Assembly: GCA_029936425.1 (NCBI GenBank)
Contig: JAPYSU010000011.1
Location: 1 to 64,000, forward strand
DNA length: 64,000 nucleotides
Direction: 5' to 3'
DNA from: Litorimonas sp.
GTDB taxonomy: Bacteria > Pseudomonadota > Alphaproteobacteria > Caulobacterales > Maricaulaceae
Part shown: piece by piece, positions 41,994-53,049 of the stretch
Numbering within the stretch: position 1 is the first letter of the stretch
Layout of the letters: every line of letters begins with the position of its first letter
Made by a program: the position numbers and the translations under genes
Notes under the pieces: model-generated
What the model was told of the DNA's origin: nothing
Databases searched by the model: none
What the model saw: only the letters and a program-made list of their open reading frames with translations

Positions 41994-44024
41994 TTAGAAA
42001 TCAGCGCTCACGCCCAAAAACAGGGTTCTCGGACGTCCCGGGAAATAACGCTCATTTCCAAAAGCAAAGTCTGCCCTGTCAGCATATCTCTTGTCGAACA
42101 GATTATCAATTCTGCCGTGGAATTTTACGGCTTCCGTCAAATCGAAGCTTCCCCGGAGGACAAAGACATCATGGCCCGGATATCTTTCCGTGTTCCCCGG
42201 ATTGGTGAAATAGCTTCCGATATGCCGCCATTCCAGTTCAAGGGTTGAAGCGCTACTGGGACGACTGGTGAGTCTTACGGTGGAGATTGTGTCCGGAGCC
42301 GTATCTACCCGGTCCCCATCCGTAATGTTGTTGGCCGGAGAGCCTTCGTCCAAACTGAAGTCATATGTGTGACGCGCTAATGTCCCATCACCAGACACGG
42401 ACAGCCAGTCGGTTAAATTCGCTGAGAAGCTGGCTTCGATACCCGTATGCCGGGTTTTGCCGTTGACGACATTAAAGCCATTGGCATTCCGGAAAAAGAA
42501 ATTATCCTTCCATTGCGTAAAGGCCGCGAACTCGAACTGAGCCGCACCTAAGTCTTTCTTGAAACCGGCCTCCAGACTGTCGAGGGTTTCTACATCCGCC
42601 TCCCCGGCAACCTGATTAAGCTGAACCGAGTAAAGATCTGTGACTTGTGGTGCGCGGGAGCCCCTCGCGGCCCGTATATATATGAGAGACTGATCATTGA
42701 GGTGGTGGCGCAGACTGACTTTCGGCGTCACTGTCAAGAAGTCATCGTTTCGGTCCTCAACGCGGATGAAACGGCCGCTTCGGCCCGTATCTGCGCGGTT
42801 GTCATAATTGTAATTCGTATATTCCGCCCTGACCCCGAGATCGAGCGTCGTAGAGGAGCCGAGTTCAAAATCCCTTTGCGCATAGAGCGCCCCGACCAAT
42901 GCCTTTACGTCATAATCAAAATGCAGTCCCTGAGTGAAAGAGAACTGATCCGGATTGTCCTGAAACTCGAATAAGAAGCCGTCCGTATATTCAACATCTG
43001 CGCCAACATTGAAGGACTCGCCGAAGAAGGCGGTTTGTAATCCAATTGAGCTATGACCGTTCTTTTCCAAAGCCTGGCCGGGAACAAAGTGCCGCAAAAA
43101 ACGCAACTCAACCCGGCGCGCATATGGCGTCAGAGTAAGTGTATTTTCTCCAAAATCTTTGGCAAACCGAGCCTGGGTACGATAGCTCTTGCCATCTCTA
43201 AAGGCTTCTGGATTCGGGTTGGTAAACCGAATGGCGTCATCTTTATATGCGTCATCCCCCTCGATGAACCCGGCTGTTTCCTGATTGAGATTGTTAAAGG
43301 AACTGAGCCAGTCGACAGACCAGTCTCCAAACCCGCCGCGATATTTCAATTGCAGCTTTTGCTGGTCAAAGCCGCTATTATCGCGAAAGCCATCATCATG
43401 AGCCAAAGAAGCGGAAAGTCGAAATGATCCGCTTGATAAACTCGCAAGTCCTGAGACGAAGCCGTCTTCACTGCCCAGAAATTTAACCGTATTTCTGCCC
43501 TCAACCTCTTTCGAATTTATATTTATAAGTCCATGAACGGCGTTTGAGCCATATTGAGCCGGACCTGGACCTTTGAAAACTTCGAGGCTCTGAGCAAAGT
43601 CGGTTCCCCCTTCAAATAGGCCATTTACATTTGCAAAGCCTGCCGCGCGCAAAGGGACGCCGTCTTCAAGATAAAGAAAACTGCCTGCCCCGGCCCCTCC
43701 GGTCAGAACAGGAGAGCGAATGGCGGTCAAATGTTCCTGACCGCTGCCTCTATGAATGTTCACACCTGCGACGCGGTTAAGCGCCTCAGCCGGATGGACG
43801 GCTGAAATCTTTTCCAGCCTTTCAGCCCCTAGGACGTCGACACTTGCGGGGACGTTCCAAATTGAAAAATCAGCATCGTAAATACCTTTGACGATGATTT
43901 CATCCGACTCAGTAGAAGCTCCACTTTTATTTGAAAGACTCGAAAGGGGCTGGTCTTGAGCGAATGAAGCAGAAGACAGGGCCCAGAGGCCAAGACTTAG
44001 ACAGAGTAGTGTTTTGATGTGCAT
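41994..44024 (-). CDS. TonB-dependent outer-membrane receptor
   Basis: A 676-aa outer-membrane transporter. It has a signal peptide (cut near SSASFAQD), a TonB-box-like DEIIVKG (about 41-47), a plug domain (VPASVDVLGAERLEKI, VFKGPGPAQYGSNAVHGLINI) and a long beta-barrel ending in F (LFLGVSADF), the sorting signal for BAM. The ligand cannot be read from sequence. Its neighbours, a TetR regulator and an AlkB-type hydroxylase, suggest a hydrophobic substrate such as an alkane, but iron or another ligand is equally possible. Confidence 0.88.
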   Translation of the reverse strand: MHIKTLLCLSLGLWALSSASFAQDQPLSSLSNKSGASTESDEIIVKGIYDADFSIWNVPASVDVLGAERLEKISAVHPAEALNRVAGVNIHRGSGQEHLTAIRSPVLTGGAGAGSFLYLEDGVPLRAAGFANVNGLFEGGTDFAQSLEVFKGPGPAQYGSNAVHGLININSKEVEGRNTVKFLGSEDGFVSGLASLSSGSFRLSASLAHDDGFRDNSGFDQQKLQLKYRGGFGDWSVDWLSSFNNLNQETAGFIEGDDAYKDDAIRFTNPNPEAFRDGKSYRTQARFAKDFGENTLTLTPYARRVELRFLRHFVPGQALEKNGHSSIGLQTAFFGESFNVGADVEYTDGFLFEFQDNPDQFSFTQGLHFDYDVKALVGALYAQRDFELGSSTTLDLGVRAEYTNYNYDNRADTGRSGRFIRVEDRNDDFLTVTPKVSLRHHLNDQSLIYIRAARGSRAPQVTDLYSVQLNQVAGEADVETLDSLEAGFKKDLGAAQFEFAAFTQWKDNFFFRNANGFNVVNGKTRHTGIEASFSANLTDWLSVSGDGTLARHTYDFSLDEGSPANNITDGDRVDTAPDTISTVRLTSRPSSASTLELEWRHIGSYFTNPGNTERYPGHDVFVLRGSFDLTEAVKFHGRIDNLFDKRYADRADFAFGNERYFPGRPRTLFLGVSADF

Positions 44025-44063
44025 TAGCGCGCTATGGCCAGAGTGTTCCGCTCTGGCAAGGGG

Positions 44064-44630
44064 CTATTTCGGCGCAGCTAGTAATGCATCAATGAGACGC
44101 AGGGTAAACTTGGCCATGACTTCCCGCGGTGTTTTGTCAAATTTCATAATCGCCATCATGTTGGCCGCATTATAAACGATGAGTGCATCGGTCTCATTAT
44201 TAAGCGGAGCCGGCATAATGGATTTCATCAAATCAAGAATATGCCTCCTTGTCGCAAGATATTGCGGGCGTAGATCAGGGTTAAACGAAACGGACCAGCT
44301 CAAATAGGCTTTCAGAGTAGCGGGGCGATCTTCAATCATTTTTTCATAGGCTACAGACATTGATAAGATCTGCTCTTTAGCTCCTCCGCCAGTGTCTGGC
44401 AGAGTTTTAAACATCTCCACAACATGCGTTTCGATTTCATTGAGGACATCCTGAGTGAGCGCTTCCCGCGTCGGAAAATAGTTGAAAACGGTGGCGGTCG
44501 AGACGCCGGCACGTTTTGCAATATCACCATGACCCGTTCGCTCAATGCCCATTTCGGCAAAAGTTTCAATGGCAGTTTCTACTAATTGATGCCGCCGGGC
44601 TTCCGGGCTTAGTCTATTTCGGCTGCGCAT
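44064..44630 (-). CDS. TetR/AcrR-family transcriptional regulator
   Basis: The 188-aa repressor-type protein has an N-terminal HTH (about 10-56) with the TetR signature GHGDIAKRAGVSTATVFNYFPTREAL, and a helical ligand domain. It lies between the TonB receptor (39 bp downstream) and the divergent AlkB-type gene, and a near-perfect palindrome sits in the 112-bp divergent region. It likely controls AlkB and perhaps itself and the receptor in response to a hydrophobic ligand; the ligand is not known. Confidence 0.88.
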   Translation of the reverse strand: MRSRNRLSPEARRHQLVETAIETFAEMGIERTGHGDIAKRAGVSTATVFNYFPTREALTQDVLNEIETHVVEMFKTLPDTGGGAKEQILSMSVAYEKMIEDRPATLKAYLSWSVSFNPDLRPQYLATRRHILDLMKSIMPAPLNNETDALIVYNAANMMAIMKFDKTPREVMAKFTLRLIDALLAAPK

Positions 44631-44682
44631 AGAATAACCTGTAGAGTAAGGATTTATGATCGTGAGCTGCCCTAGCCCTTTA

Positions 44683-44706
44683 TTGAAGAATTGACAATTC
44701 CTTCAA
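44683..44706. promoter_or_regulatory. Candidate TetR operator upstream of the AlkB-type gene
   Basis: Arms TTGAAGAATTG (44683-44693) and CAATTCCTTCAA (44695-44706) are inverted repeats, with one extra base in the right arm. It lies 36 bp before the AlkB-type start, in the divergent region with the TetR gene. A second, smaller one is TGATA-AATC-TATCA at 44716-44729. Confidence 0.6.
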
Positions 44707-44742
44707 ATCTGTTAATGATAAATCTATCAATAGGAGAAGTTC

Positions 44743-45930
44743 ATGGCATTTATAGAAACTCTCAGTGCAAAGCCTGAATGGAAGCGTCACCTCTGGTTGA
44801 TTTCCCTAACTTTCCCGACAACGCCTCTGCTTGGTATAGGGCTGGCTTTAGCAACAGGAAACCCGCACTGGGTTTGGCTGCCAGTTCTGATGTTTTACGT
44901 TCTTGTCCCAGCCCTGGATTACTTTGTCGGAAATGACAAATATGATTTATTGGGGCTTATTCAGGATGAGGTGCGCAGCTCCCAATTCTATAAATTCATG
45001 GTTCACGCCATGTTGCCGGCCATTTATCTGACCTGGATAGGCGGAGCTTGGTTTTTCACAAAACAAGCTTGGCCTTGGGACATCTATCTTGCACTCGGGT
45101 TAAGTCATGGCTGGGGCTTGGCTTTTGCAATTAACGCGGGTCACGAAACCGGACATAAAACAGATAAAGTGTCAAAATGGTTTGCGCTTCTTATGCTTCT
45201 GCCCAGTTTTTACGGGCATTTCCGTATAGAACATAATATGGGTCATCACTCTGATGTCGCAACGCCGCGCGATCATGCAACATCTCGCTTCGGGGAAAGC
45301 TATTATCATTTCATGGGCCGCGAATATCCCGGCGCTTGGAAACGCTCTTGGAATATTGAGTGTAAGCGCGCCGAACGGAAAGGCTATTCCCGCTTTTCTT
45401 TGAAAAATGAAGTGGTGCTTTCGACGGTCATGGCCCTTGCTGTCTGGGGCGCAATGATTGCCATTTTTGGGCTTGGCGTTTTGGCCTATATGCTCCTGGC
45501 CTGGTTTGTCTCGGCAACGGCCTTAACCTCTCAAAATTATATCGCCCATTACGGGCTATTACGCGCTCGCCGTGCGGACGGAAAATTCCTACCTTGCGAG
45601 CCCCATCACAGCTGGAACTGCAACTTGCTGGTCACCAACCTCACGAGCTTCAACCTCGCACGTCACTCTGACCACCACGCCAATCCCTCTCGGCACTACC
45701 AATATCTGCGCCAGTTTCAGGAAGTCCCTGCCCTTCCCTATGGATATATGTTGATGTTTTTAATTGGGTATGTGCCTCCACTCTTCCGCAAAGTCATGAA
45801 CCCGCTTGTTTTGAAAAACGTGGATGGAGATATGAGCAAGGTTCTGACAGATGAATATGTTCGTCAATGGGAAGCTGATCAAAAGGCGGCAAATTTTACG
45901 AACTCAAAAGCTCAATACGTCTCGATCTAG
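44743..45930 (+). CDS. alkB: AlkB-family membrane alkane 1-monooxygenase
   Basis: An integral-membrane non-heme di-iron hydroxylase that uses O2 and reduced rubredoxin to make alcohols from alkanes or similar chains. The 395-aa protein has about six membrane helices and the histidine boxes HETGH (134-138), HNMGHH (164-169), the HYG motif at 269-271 and RHSDHH (307-312). The usual NYxEHYG motif reads NYIAHYG here: Glu is Ala at residue 268. Ribosome site AGGAG is clear. No rubredoxin gene is in the window. It is transcribed away from its TetR regulator. Confidence 0.85.
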   Translation: MAFIETLSAKPEWKRHLWLISLTFPTTPLLGIGLALATGNPHWVWLPVLMFYVLVPALDYFVGNDKYDLLGLIQDEVRSSQFYKFMVHAMLPAIYLTWIGGAWFFTKQAWPWDIYLALGLSHGWGLAFAINAGHETGHKTDKVSKWFALLMLLPSFYGHFRIEHNMGHHSDVATPRDHATSRFGESYYHFMGREYPGAWKRSWNIECKRAERKGYSRFSLKNEVVLSTVMALAVWGAMIAIFGLGVLAYMLLAWFVSATALTSQNYIAHYGLLRARRADGKFLPCEPHHSWNCNLLVTNLTSFNLARHSDHHANPSRHYQYLRQFQEVPALPYGYMLMFLIGYVPPLFRKVMNPLVLKNVDGDMSKVLTDEYVRQWEADQKAANFTNSKAQYVSI

Positions 45931-45963
45931 GGCCTTCCTTTAGGGCCAGTAATATTTCCCACA

Positions 45964-48900
45964 TCACTTTTTTGGTTTTGGTGATGTTTTAGATGGTGTT
46001 TTCGGCGCTGGTTTTTTATTTCCGCTGGCCTTACTTGATGAGTCATCCGGCGAAATTTTCAACGGTATGTTCTGCGACATGATATTGAGATCCCGTTGTG
46101 GGAACGGAATAGTAATGCCCGCTTTCGCGAGCGTTTTGTTGATCTCAGTATGAATTGTGTGAGTCATGGGGATACGCTCATCAAAGGTACGGAGAAAAAC
46201 GCGCACTTCGAAATCAAGAGAACTGTCGCCAAAACCCATAAATAAAACCGCTGGAGGTGGATTGTCCAAAACCTTTGGAAGCTTTTTGACAGTCTCGAGC
46301 ATTAATTCGCGCGCTTTGTCAGTGTCCGAACCATACGCAATACCAACTTTCACAATTAACCGCGTCACAGAATTGGAAAGTGTCCAGTTCGTCACACGCT
46401 CGCTAATCAAGGCTTCGTTTGGAATTAAAATCTCTCGATTATCGAGATCGTTCAGCGTCGTGGCGCGAATTTTAATGCGCGAGACTATCCCGCTTTCTTC
46501 GCCAATTGTGACATAGTCCCCAATCCGAACGGGACGCTCGAATAAGATAATCAAACCAGAGACGAAATTCGCAATAATTTTTTGTAAACCAAACCCAATA
46601 CCGACCGAGAGACCTGCCGCGACAAACTTTAGCTGTGACCATTGCAGACCCAGCCTGTCAAAGCCAACAACCAGACCGATCCCGACAATGATATAGCCTA
46701 AAATCGTCACGACAGCATAGCGAGTCCCGGGCTCCACTCCGACGCGATTTAAGATGAAAATCTCGAGAAAACCCGGCAAATTTCGGGCTGCAATAAATGT
46801 CAAAGCCAGAATCAACAGAGACTGCAATACGTTCCAAAGCGTCACAGCCTGTTCAATCGGATTGTTCAACTGATCCATTTCGCCGGTTTTGTAAGTCCAG
46901 ACATCAACGCCATCAAAAATCGAAAGAGCTGGCAGGAGTGAAGCCCAATTCGCCCACATCAGAACGGCGAAGGCGATTATAATGAGAGTGTTCAGAAGCT
47001 GAGATGACTGACGGGTCAAAGAAGAAACATCAATTTCTTTTGTATCAACTTTCGGAGGCGGTGACATTTCTTCGCCTCGCTCTTCTGCCGCTTCTTTTTC
47101 CCGACGGGCTTTAATAGCAGCATCGCGACGCTCAATGGCCTGGCGATAACGAAGCTGGCGCTGCGCTACGATAATAACGCGGCGGATCGTTCCCCAGACA
47201 AGGTAAGTCAGGAACAAAAGCAAAGCGGACATGAAAAACCGCCAAAGCAATTCATCAGCTGTTTCATAATATCCTGTCGCAGCCAGAATTGCCGCCCCAA
47301 CAGGAATACCGATTATGAAAAAGGAAATCAGACCATTGTAGCGAATAAACCAGCCGGGATTACTTGACGTATTTGTAAATTTCTTTTTCTCAGAAAGCGT
47401 AATTCTGAATCCGAAGACTGCGAGTCCAAGGCATGTCAGAATAAAGAGGAATAGTGACAGACCTTCGTAAATGTCTGCACTATTCATGTCAGTTGTCAGG
47501 GCAAGTAAGCCGGATGTAATGCCGACGACCGGAACAAACCATCTGAGTTGTTTGTTCACGACCAAACGGACATTCGTCGCCATTTTAAAGTGGGTTCCAA
47601 AAAGAGATTTATCACGGTCCCAGACGCGCCATGTCAGAAAAACAAAGAGGAAAATGCTGAGAAAGTAAGACGCGTTCTTGAGGCCTTCAACAAACGGGTC
47701 TGCCAGATCAACCAAGTCAAACAGGATACCTAGTAATAGGAAGAACAGGGGAAGCGGTAAAGCCATCAGGCCGCCTGCGGCGAGGACTGCAGGCGTATGC
47801 CAAGCACTATCAACTTTAACCCGTCCAACTTCTGAGGATCGTTTTTTGATATTTTCAAGTAAACGCGGCCGACTTTGATAGAGGCCAAGAATTACAATGC
47901 CAAATAAAAGGGCGAGCGGCCAGAGTTTAGAGAGCTGTTCAGCTAGTGTTTTATAAAAAAGACTAATATGATCGAGAGAAAATAGCTCCAGAGTACCGCG
48001 GACGATTTTTGGTCCCCAGTCCACTCCAATTGCTGGTACACTTGGAATCCACAGCAACTTCTCGTCAAGCAGGTTTTGTAACTCTTGAGTAGTCTCCAAC
48101 AAAGTTTCCTGAGCTGTTTGGAGCTGCCGGATATCTGTAACTCTATCCGTGCCTTCAGTCGAAATCCGCAATAATAATGACCTTTGGGAATCCTTTAGAG
48201 CCTGAAGGGCCAGGATGTCTTCAGGCGCGAATTCGGGGAGAGTTGGATTTGCGCGCCTTGCAGTTTTGAGAATGGCACTAGGGTCAACTCGTCCGACTGA
48301 AAGGTCACGAAGCGCCTCTTGTGCAATTAAACGCTGACGCGTTGCATTTACCAATAAATTCTGTGTTCGGTTCAAATCCGCACGAATTGCGGCCGGCGAT
48401 ACAAGCTGATTACCTAATCGCCTCAGAGTTGCCCCAGCATCCCGGTCCAGACTCTCCAAAGCGGCCAGATCCTTGGCAACATCCAGATCCTCTAACACAT
48501 CATCCTGACGCGAACGCGCAGATGCCGTATTCCGAGAAATTGCAGCTTCGCTCGCAGCCAATTCTCTAACCTGTTCGGCCAGTTCTAAATTGCGCTGCGC
48601 CATGGCCGTAATGACGGGATGTAAACCACTATAGCGTTCGGACTCCGCCAAAACTGAATTTTGAAGTTGCAAAGCTTCGTTTAGGCGGCGTTGTCCGGTA
48701 CGTTCCTGCAAGGCCTGTACCTCTCGTGACAATTCCCGCGACTGCAATTCAGCCAGTGTTTGTCGGGAGTTTATGATTTCGCCTCGTCTCGGAAGGCTCG
48801 CAATTTCACGCTCTAATGTTTCAATTTGCTGACGGCGGTATTTCGCTTTTATCCTGAGGTTAATCCGGCGCGCCCGTCCAATGGGGTCAGTTGCTGTATC

Positions 48901-49470
48901 TACCTCACCTAAATCCGCCAACCCTGAAACAATTGTTCCCAATTCGTTTCTAACCTCCGTCAATTCTTTTGGTGCATTGACCTGACGGGTGTTAAGCACC
49001 TGCAGACTGCTTCGATACCCATCCATTTCAGAACGAAGCGCTCGAAGCTCAGACTCACGTGAAGCCAAATCCTGCTCAAGCTCGAGCAAGTCTTCCTCGC
49101 GCATCGGTTCATCCCCAAGATTCATCGTTTCTAGAGGGTCACTGTCGAGTTGATCTTTTGCCGCCTCGATTTCATCTTTGAGGCTTTTTATGAGGCTTGC
49201 GGAATTGGTCAGATCGGACTGATATTGAGCTTCCTGTTCCTCTGCCAGAGCATTATCCTGCAATCGTTGAAGTGCTTCTTTATAAAGGTCTCTGGCTGTT
49301 TTAATTTGCTCTTCCGACAAATCCGCATTGTCTTCCAAGTCTTGAATACTGGCTTCAATCGAAGAACTCGACGGTACAGGAGCAGTAGCGCTCGTCTGGG
49401 CATATGAGGGAGAAACCGCTTGAAGCAGGCATATCATAAAAACCGAGACTGTAATCAGAGTATGGCGCAT
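45964..49470 (-). CDS. MscK/KefA-like mechanosensitive channel
   Basis: The 1168-aa protein has a signal peptide (cut near SPSYAQT), a long periplasmic coiled-coil region (about 35-480) of the MscS-porin type, then about eleven membrane segments (about 500-960), the pore helix FVAAGLSVGIGFGLQKIIANFVSGLIILFERPVRIGDYV (near 990) and the MscS C-terminal beta/vestibule domain, ending in a Pro/Lys-rich tail. It protects the cell against osmotic down-shock; K+ or ligand gating as in MscK is not provable. It is a single gene, with its own promoter in 49471-49715. Confidence 0.88.
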   Translation of the reverse strand: MRHTLITVSVFMICLLQAVSPSYAQTSATAPVPSSSSIEASIQDLEDNADLSEEQIKTARDLYKEALQRLQDNALAEEQEAQYQSDLTNSASLIKSLKDEIEAAKDQLDSDPLETMNLGDEPMREEDLLELEQDLASRESELRALRSEMDGYRSSLQVLNTRQVNAPKELTEVRNELGTIVSGLADLGEVDTATDPIGRARRINLRIKAKYRRQQIETLEREIASLPRRGEIINSRQTLAELQSRELSREVQALQERTGQRRLNEALQLQNSVLAESERYSGLHPVITAMAQRNLELAEQVRELAASEAAISRNTASARSRQDDVLEDLDVAKDLAALESLDRDAGATLRRLGNQLVSPAAIRADLNRTQNLLVNATRQRLIAQEALRDLSVGRVDPSAILKTARRANPTLPEFAPEDILALQALKDSQRSLLLRISTEGTDRVTDIRQLQTAQETLLETTQELQNLLDEKLLWIPSVPAIGVDWGPKIVRGTLELFSLDHISLFYKTLAEQLSKLWPLALLFGIVILGLYQSRPRLLENIKKRSSEVGRVKVDSAWHTPAVLAAGGLMALPLPLFFLLLGILFDLVDLADPFVEGLKNASYFLSIFLFVFLTWRVWDRDKSLFGTHFKMATNVRLVVNKQLRWFVPVVGITSGLLALTTDMNSADIYEGLSLFLFILTCLGLAVFGFRITLSEKKKFTNTSSNPGWFIRYNGLISFFIIGIPVGAAILAATGYYETADELLWRFFMSALLLFLTYLVWGTIRRVIIVAQRQLRYRQAIERRDAAIKARREKEAAEERGEEMSPPPKVDTKEIDVSSLTRQSSQLLNTLIIIAFAVLMWANWASLLPALSIFDGVDVWTYKTGEMDQLNNPIEQAVTLWNVLQSLLILALTFIAARNLPGFLEIFILNRVGVEPGTRYAVVTILGYIIVGIGLVVGFDRLGLQWSQLKFVAAGLSVGIGFGLQKIIANFVSGLIILFERPVRIGDYVTIGEESGIVSRIKIRATTLNDLDNREILIPNEALISERVTNWTLSNSVTRLIVKVGIAYGSDTDKARELMLETVKKLPKVLDNPPPAVLFMGFGDSSLDFEVRVFLRTFDERIPMTHTIHTEINKTLAKAGITIPFPQRDLNIMSQNIPLKISPDDSSSKASGNKKPAPKTPSKTSPKPKK

Positions 49471-49580
49471 CGAAACGGTCAGCCTTGATCAAAAGAATTA
49501 ATTTTCATTGATAAACAAACATGGCGCTTTCGCAAGACCGTTCACAACTTTGAGGCTGTTATTTCAATAAGATAGGTAAA

Positions 49581-49616
49581 GAGGTGAGAGCCTTTATTAT
49601 CCCTTCCCCTCACCTC
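49581..49616. promoter_or_regulatory. Inverted repeat upstream of the ABC-F gene
   Basis: GAGGTGAG (49581-49588) and CTCACCTC (49609-49616) form perfect 8-bp arms with a 20-nt loop, in the 245-bp divergent region between the channel and ABC-F genes. It could be an operator or a leader hairpin of the ABC-F transcript, about 100 bp before its start. Confidence 0.4.
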
Positions 49617-49715
49617 AAAGCGCACCTTCTGAAGGGCAATAGTCAGGTGCATTTCATATACGCATAACTCAGAATGACTGTTTCTTTTCTTTTGCACCTT
49701 GCCTAAACCCCGCAC

Positions 49716-51530
49716 ATGGCTCCACCTCTCTTAACGCTTTCCAAAATTGCTCTTACTTTTGGGAGCACGCCTTTACTGGAAGAGGCCAACCTCATGCTAT
49801 ATCCGCGTGAGCGTCTCTGCCTCGTGGGTCGAAACGGGTCCGGAAAATCAACCCTAATGAAAATCGCTGCAGGAATAGTGGAGCCGGACACAGGAGAGCG
49901 GTTTGTGAAGCCCGGTGTAAGTTGGCGGTATCTCCCGCAAGAGCCGGATCTATCTGCCTTTCGGACGTCCTATGACTACATTGCAGATGGGTTGATCGGG
50001 GCTGATGACGGCGCCAGAATTCCTTATCTCTTGGACGCTTTGGGGCTAAGCGGAGAAGAGAACCCGACTGTTATGAGCGGCGGAGAGATGCGCCGAGCTG
50101 CACTGGCACGGACTTTGGCACCAAATCCCGATATTCTAATGCTCGACGAGCCAACAAACCACCTAGATCTCCCGGCGATTGAATGGCTTGAAAAAGAGCT
50201 TGGCAGAAGTCAAAGCGCTATCGTTCTTATTTCCCATGACCGCCGGTTTCTAGATAACCTTTCAAAAAGAACGGTCTGGATGGATCGGGGTCAAACACGC
50301 GATCTGGATAAAGGGTTCGGTGCATTCGAGGACTGGCGGGATGAGTTTTTAGAACAGGAAGAACTCGAGCGCCATAAAATGGAACGAAAGGTTCATCGGG
50401 AACAACATTGGGTCGTCCATGGAGTTTCCGGCCGTCGTAAACGTAATGTTCGACGACTGAAAGAACTCGGAGATTTGCGTCAAACCATAAAAAATCAACG
50501 TCAGGTAGCGGGTAGCGCAAAAATTACTGTGACGGAAGCCGATAGGTCATCAAAACAAATTGTAAAACTGAACGACGTATCACACGGGTTTGATGGCAGA
50601 GCGATTGTAAAGGACCTTTCTCTTCGTATTAATCGCGGAGAACGCTTGGGGTTGATTGGACCTAATGGCGCCGGAAAAACAACTCTTCTGAAAATTATTA
50701 TGGGCGAAATCACACCTGATAGCGGCGACGTTGAGCTTGGCCTCAACCTGGAGCCGCTTGTCATCGATCAAAAACGGGAGAGCCTCAACCCGGAATGGAC
50801 TCTGAAAGACGCATTAACTGACGGAGCAAATGATACTGTGATGGTAGGCGGAAACGCACTTCATGTCATGCGCTATATGAAAGACTTTTTGTTCTTACCC
50901 GAACAGGCGCGGACGCCCCTTCATGCTTTGTCTGGCGGAGAACGGGGACGCCTTCAACTTGCTAGGGGGCTTCGTCTACCCAGTAATTTTCTTATACTCG
51001 ACGAGCCAACAAATGATTTGGATTTGGAAACGCTTGATCTGCTTCAGGAAATGGTTTCCGACTATAATGGGACGGTTATCATCGTCAGCCATGACAGGGA
51101 TTTTCTGGACCGAACCGTAACAAGGACACTTGCCTATGAAGGACCTGCTCAATGGCAGGTCTATCCGGGCGGTTACTCGGATATGGTGGCCCAGAGAGGA
51201 AGCGGCGTTCAATCCAGACGAGCTCAGGAATCCACTTCACAAACTGCCCCCACGAAATCTGAATCTCTGAAGGAAGATATAAAAAAATCCGCTCCTAAAC
51301 TGTCTTATAAGCACAAGTTCCGGCTTGAAAAACTACCAAAGGAAATAGCAAATTTTGAAGAATTGATAAGTGAGCTAGAGCAGGAAATGGCTAATCCTGA
51401 ACTCTATACAAAAGACCCCAAAGCCTTCGCTAAAATAAATGAGGCTTTACAGAAAACACGTTCAGCGTTGGCTACGGCGGAAGAAGAATGGCTCGAGCTT
51501 GAAATGTTACGCGAAGAGGTAGAAAATTAA
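49716..51530 (+). CDS. ABC-F ATPase, Uup-like
   Basis: A soluble double-ATPase that acts on ribosomes or branched DNA (Uup type). The 604-aa protein has two ABC domains: Walker A GRNGSGKST and signature MSGGEMRRAA with Walker B LMLDEPTNHL, then GPNGAGKTT, LSGGERGRLQLA and LILDEPTNDL. A linker of about 60 basic residues (RKRNVRRLKELGDLRQT) lies between them, and a C-terminal coiled coil (about 530-604, SYKHKFRLEKLPKEIANFEEL...) matches the Uup C-terminal DNA-binding region. No membrane segments. Confidence 0.9.
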   Translation: MAPPLLTLSKIALTFGSTPLLEEANLMLYPRERLCLVGRNGSGKSTLMKIAAGIVEPDTGERFVKPGVSWRYLPQEPDLSAFRTSYDYIADGLIGADDGARIPYLLDALGLSGEENPTVMSGGEMRRAALARTLAPNPDILMLDEPTNHLDLPAIEWLEKELGRSQSAIVLISHDRRFLDNLSKRTVWMDRGQTRDLDKGFGAFEDWRDEFLEQEELERHKMERKVHREQHWVVHGVSGRRKRNVRRLKELGDLRQTIKNQRQVAGSAKITVTEADRSSKQIVKLNDVSHGFDGRAIVKDLSLRINRGERLGLIGPNGAGKTTLLKIIMGEITPDSGDVELGLNLEPLVIDQKRESLNPEWTLKDALTDGANDTVMVGGNALHVMRYMKDFLFLPEQARTPLHALSGGERGRLQLARGLRLPSNFLILDEPTNDLDLETLDLLQEMVSDYNGTVIIVSHDRDFLDRTVTRTLAYEGPAQWQVYPGGYSDMVAQRGSGVQSRRAQESTSQTAPTKSESLKEDIKKSAPKLSYKHKFRLEKLPKEIANFEELISELEQEMANPELYTKDPKAFAKINEALQKTRSALATAEEEWLELEMLREEVEN

Positions 51531-51554
51531 AGTCTAAAACTTCATTTCTTCACC

Positions 51555-52970
<1,416 letters not shown>

Positions 52971-53049
52971 ATCAATCCTTTTCCTTCCCCGATGCGAGAA
53001 TAACAAAAAGATATAAAATAGTTATGTTGAAACAGGGTTAAATTAGTCT

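Noticed and set aside
44683..44706. LexA or integration site
   Set aside because: An inverted repeat by the TetR gene, so an operator is the simpler reading.
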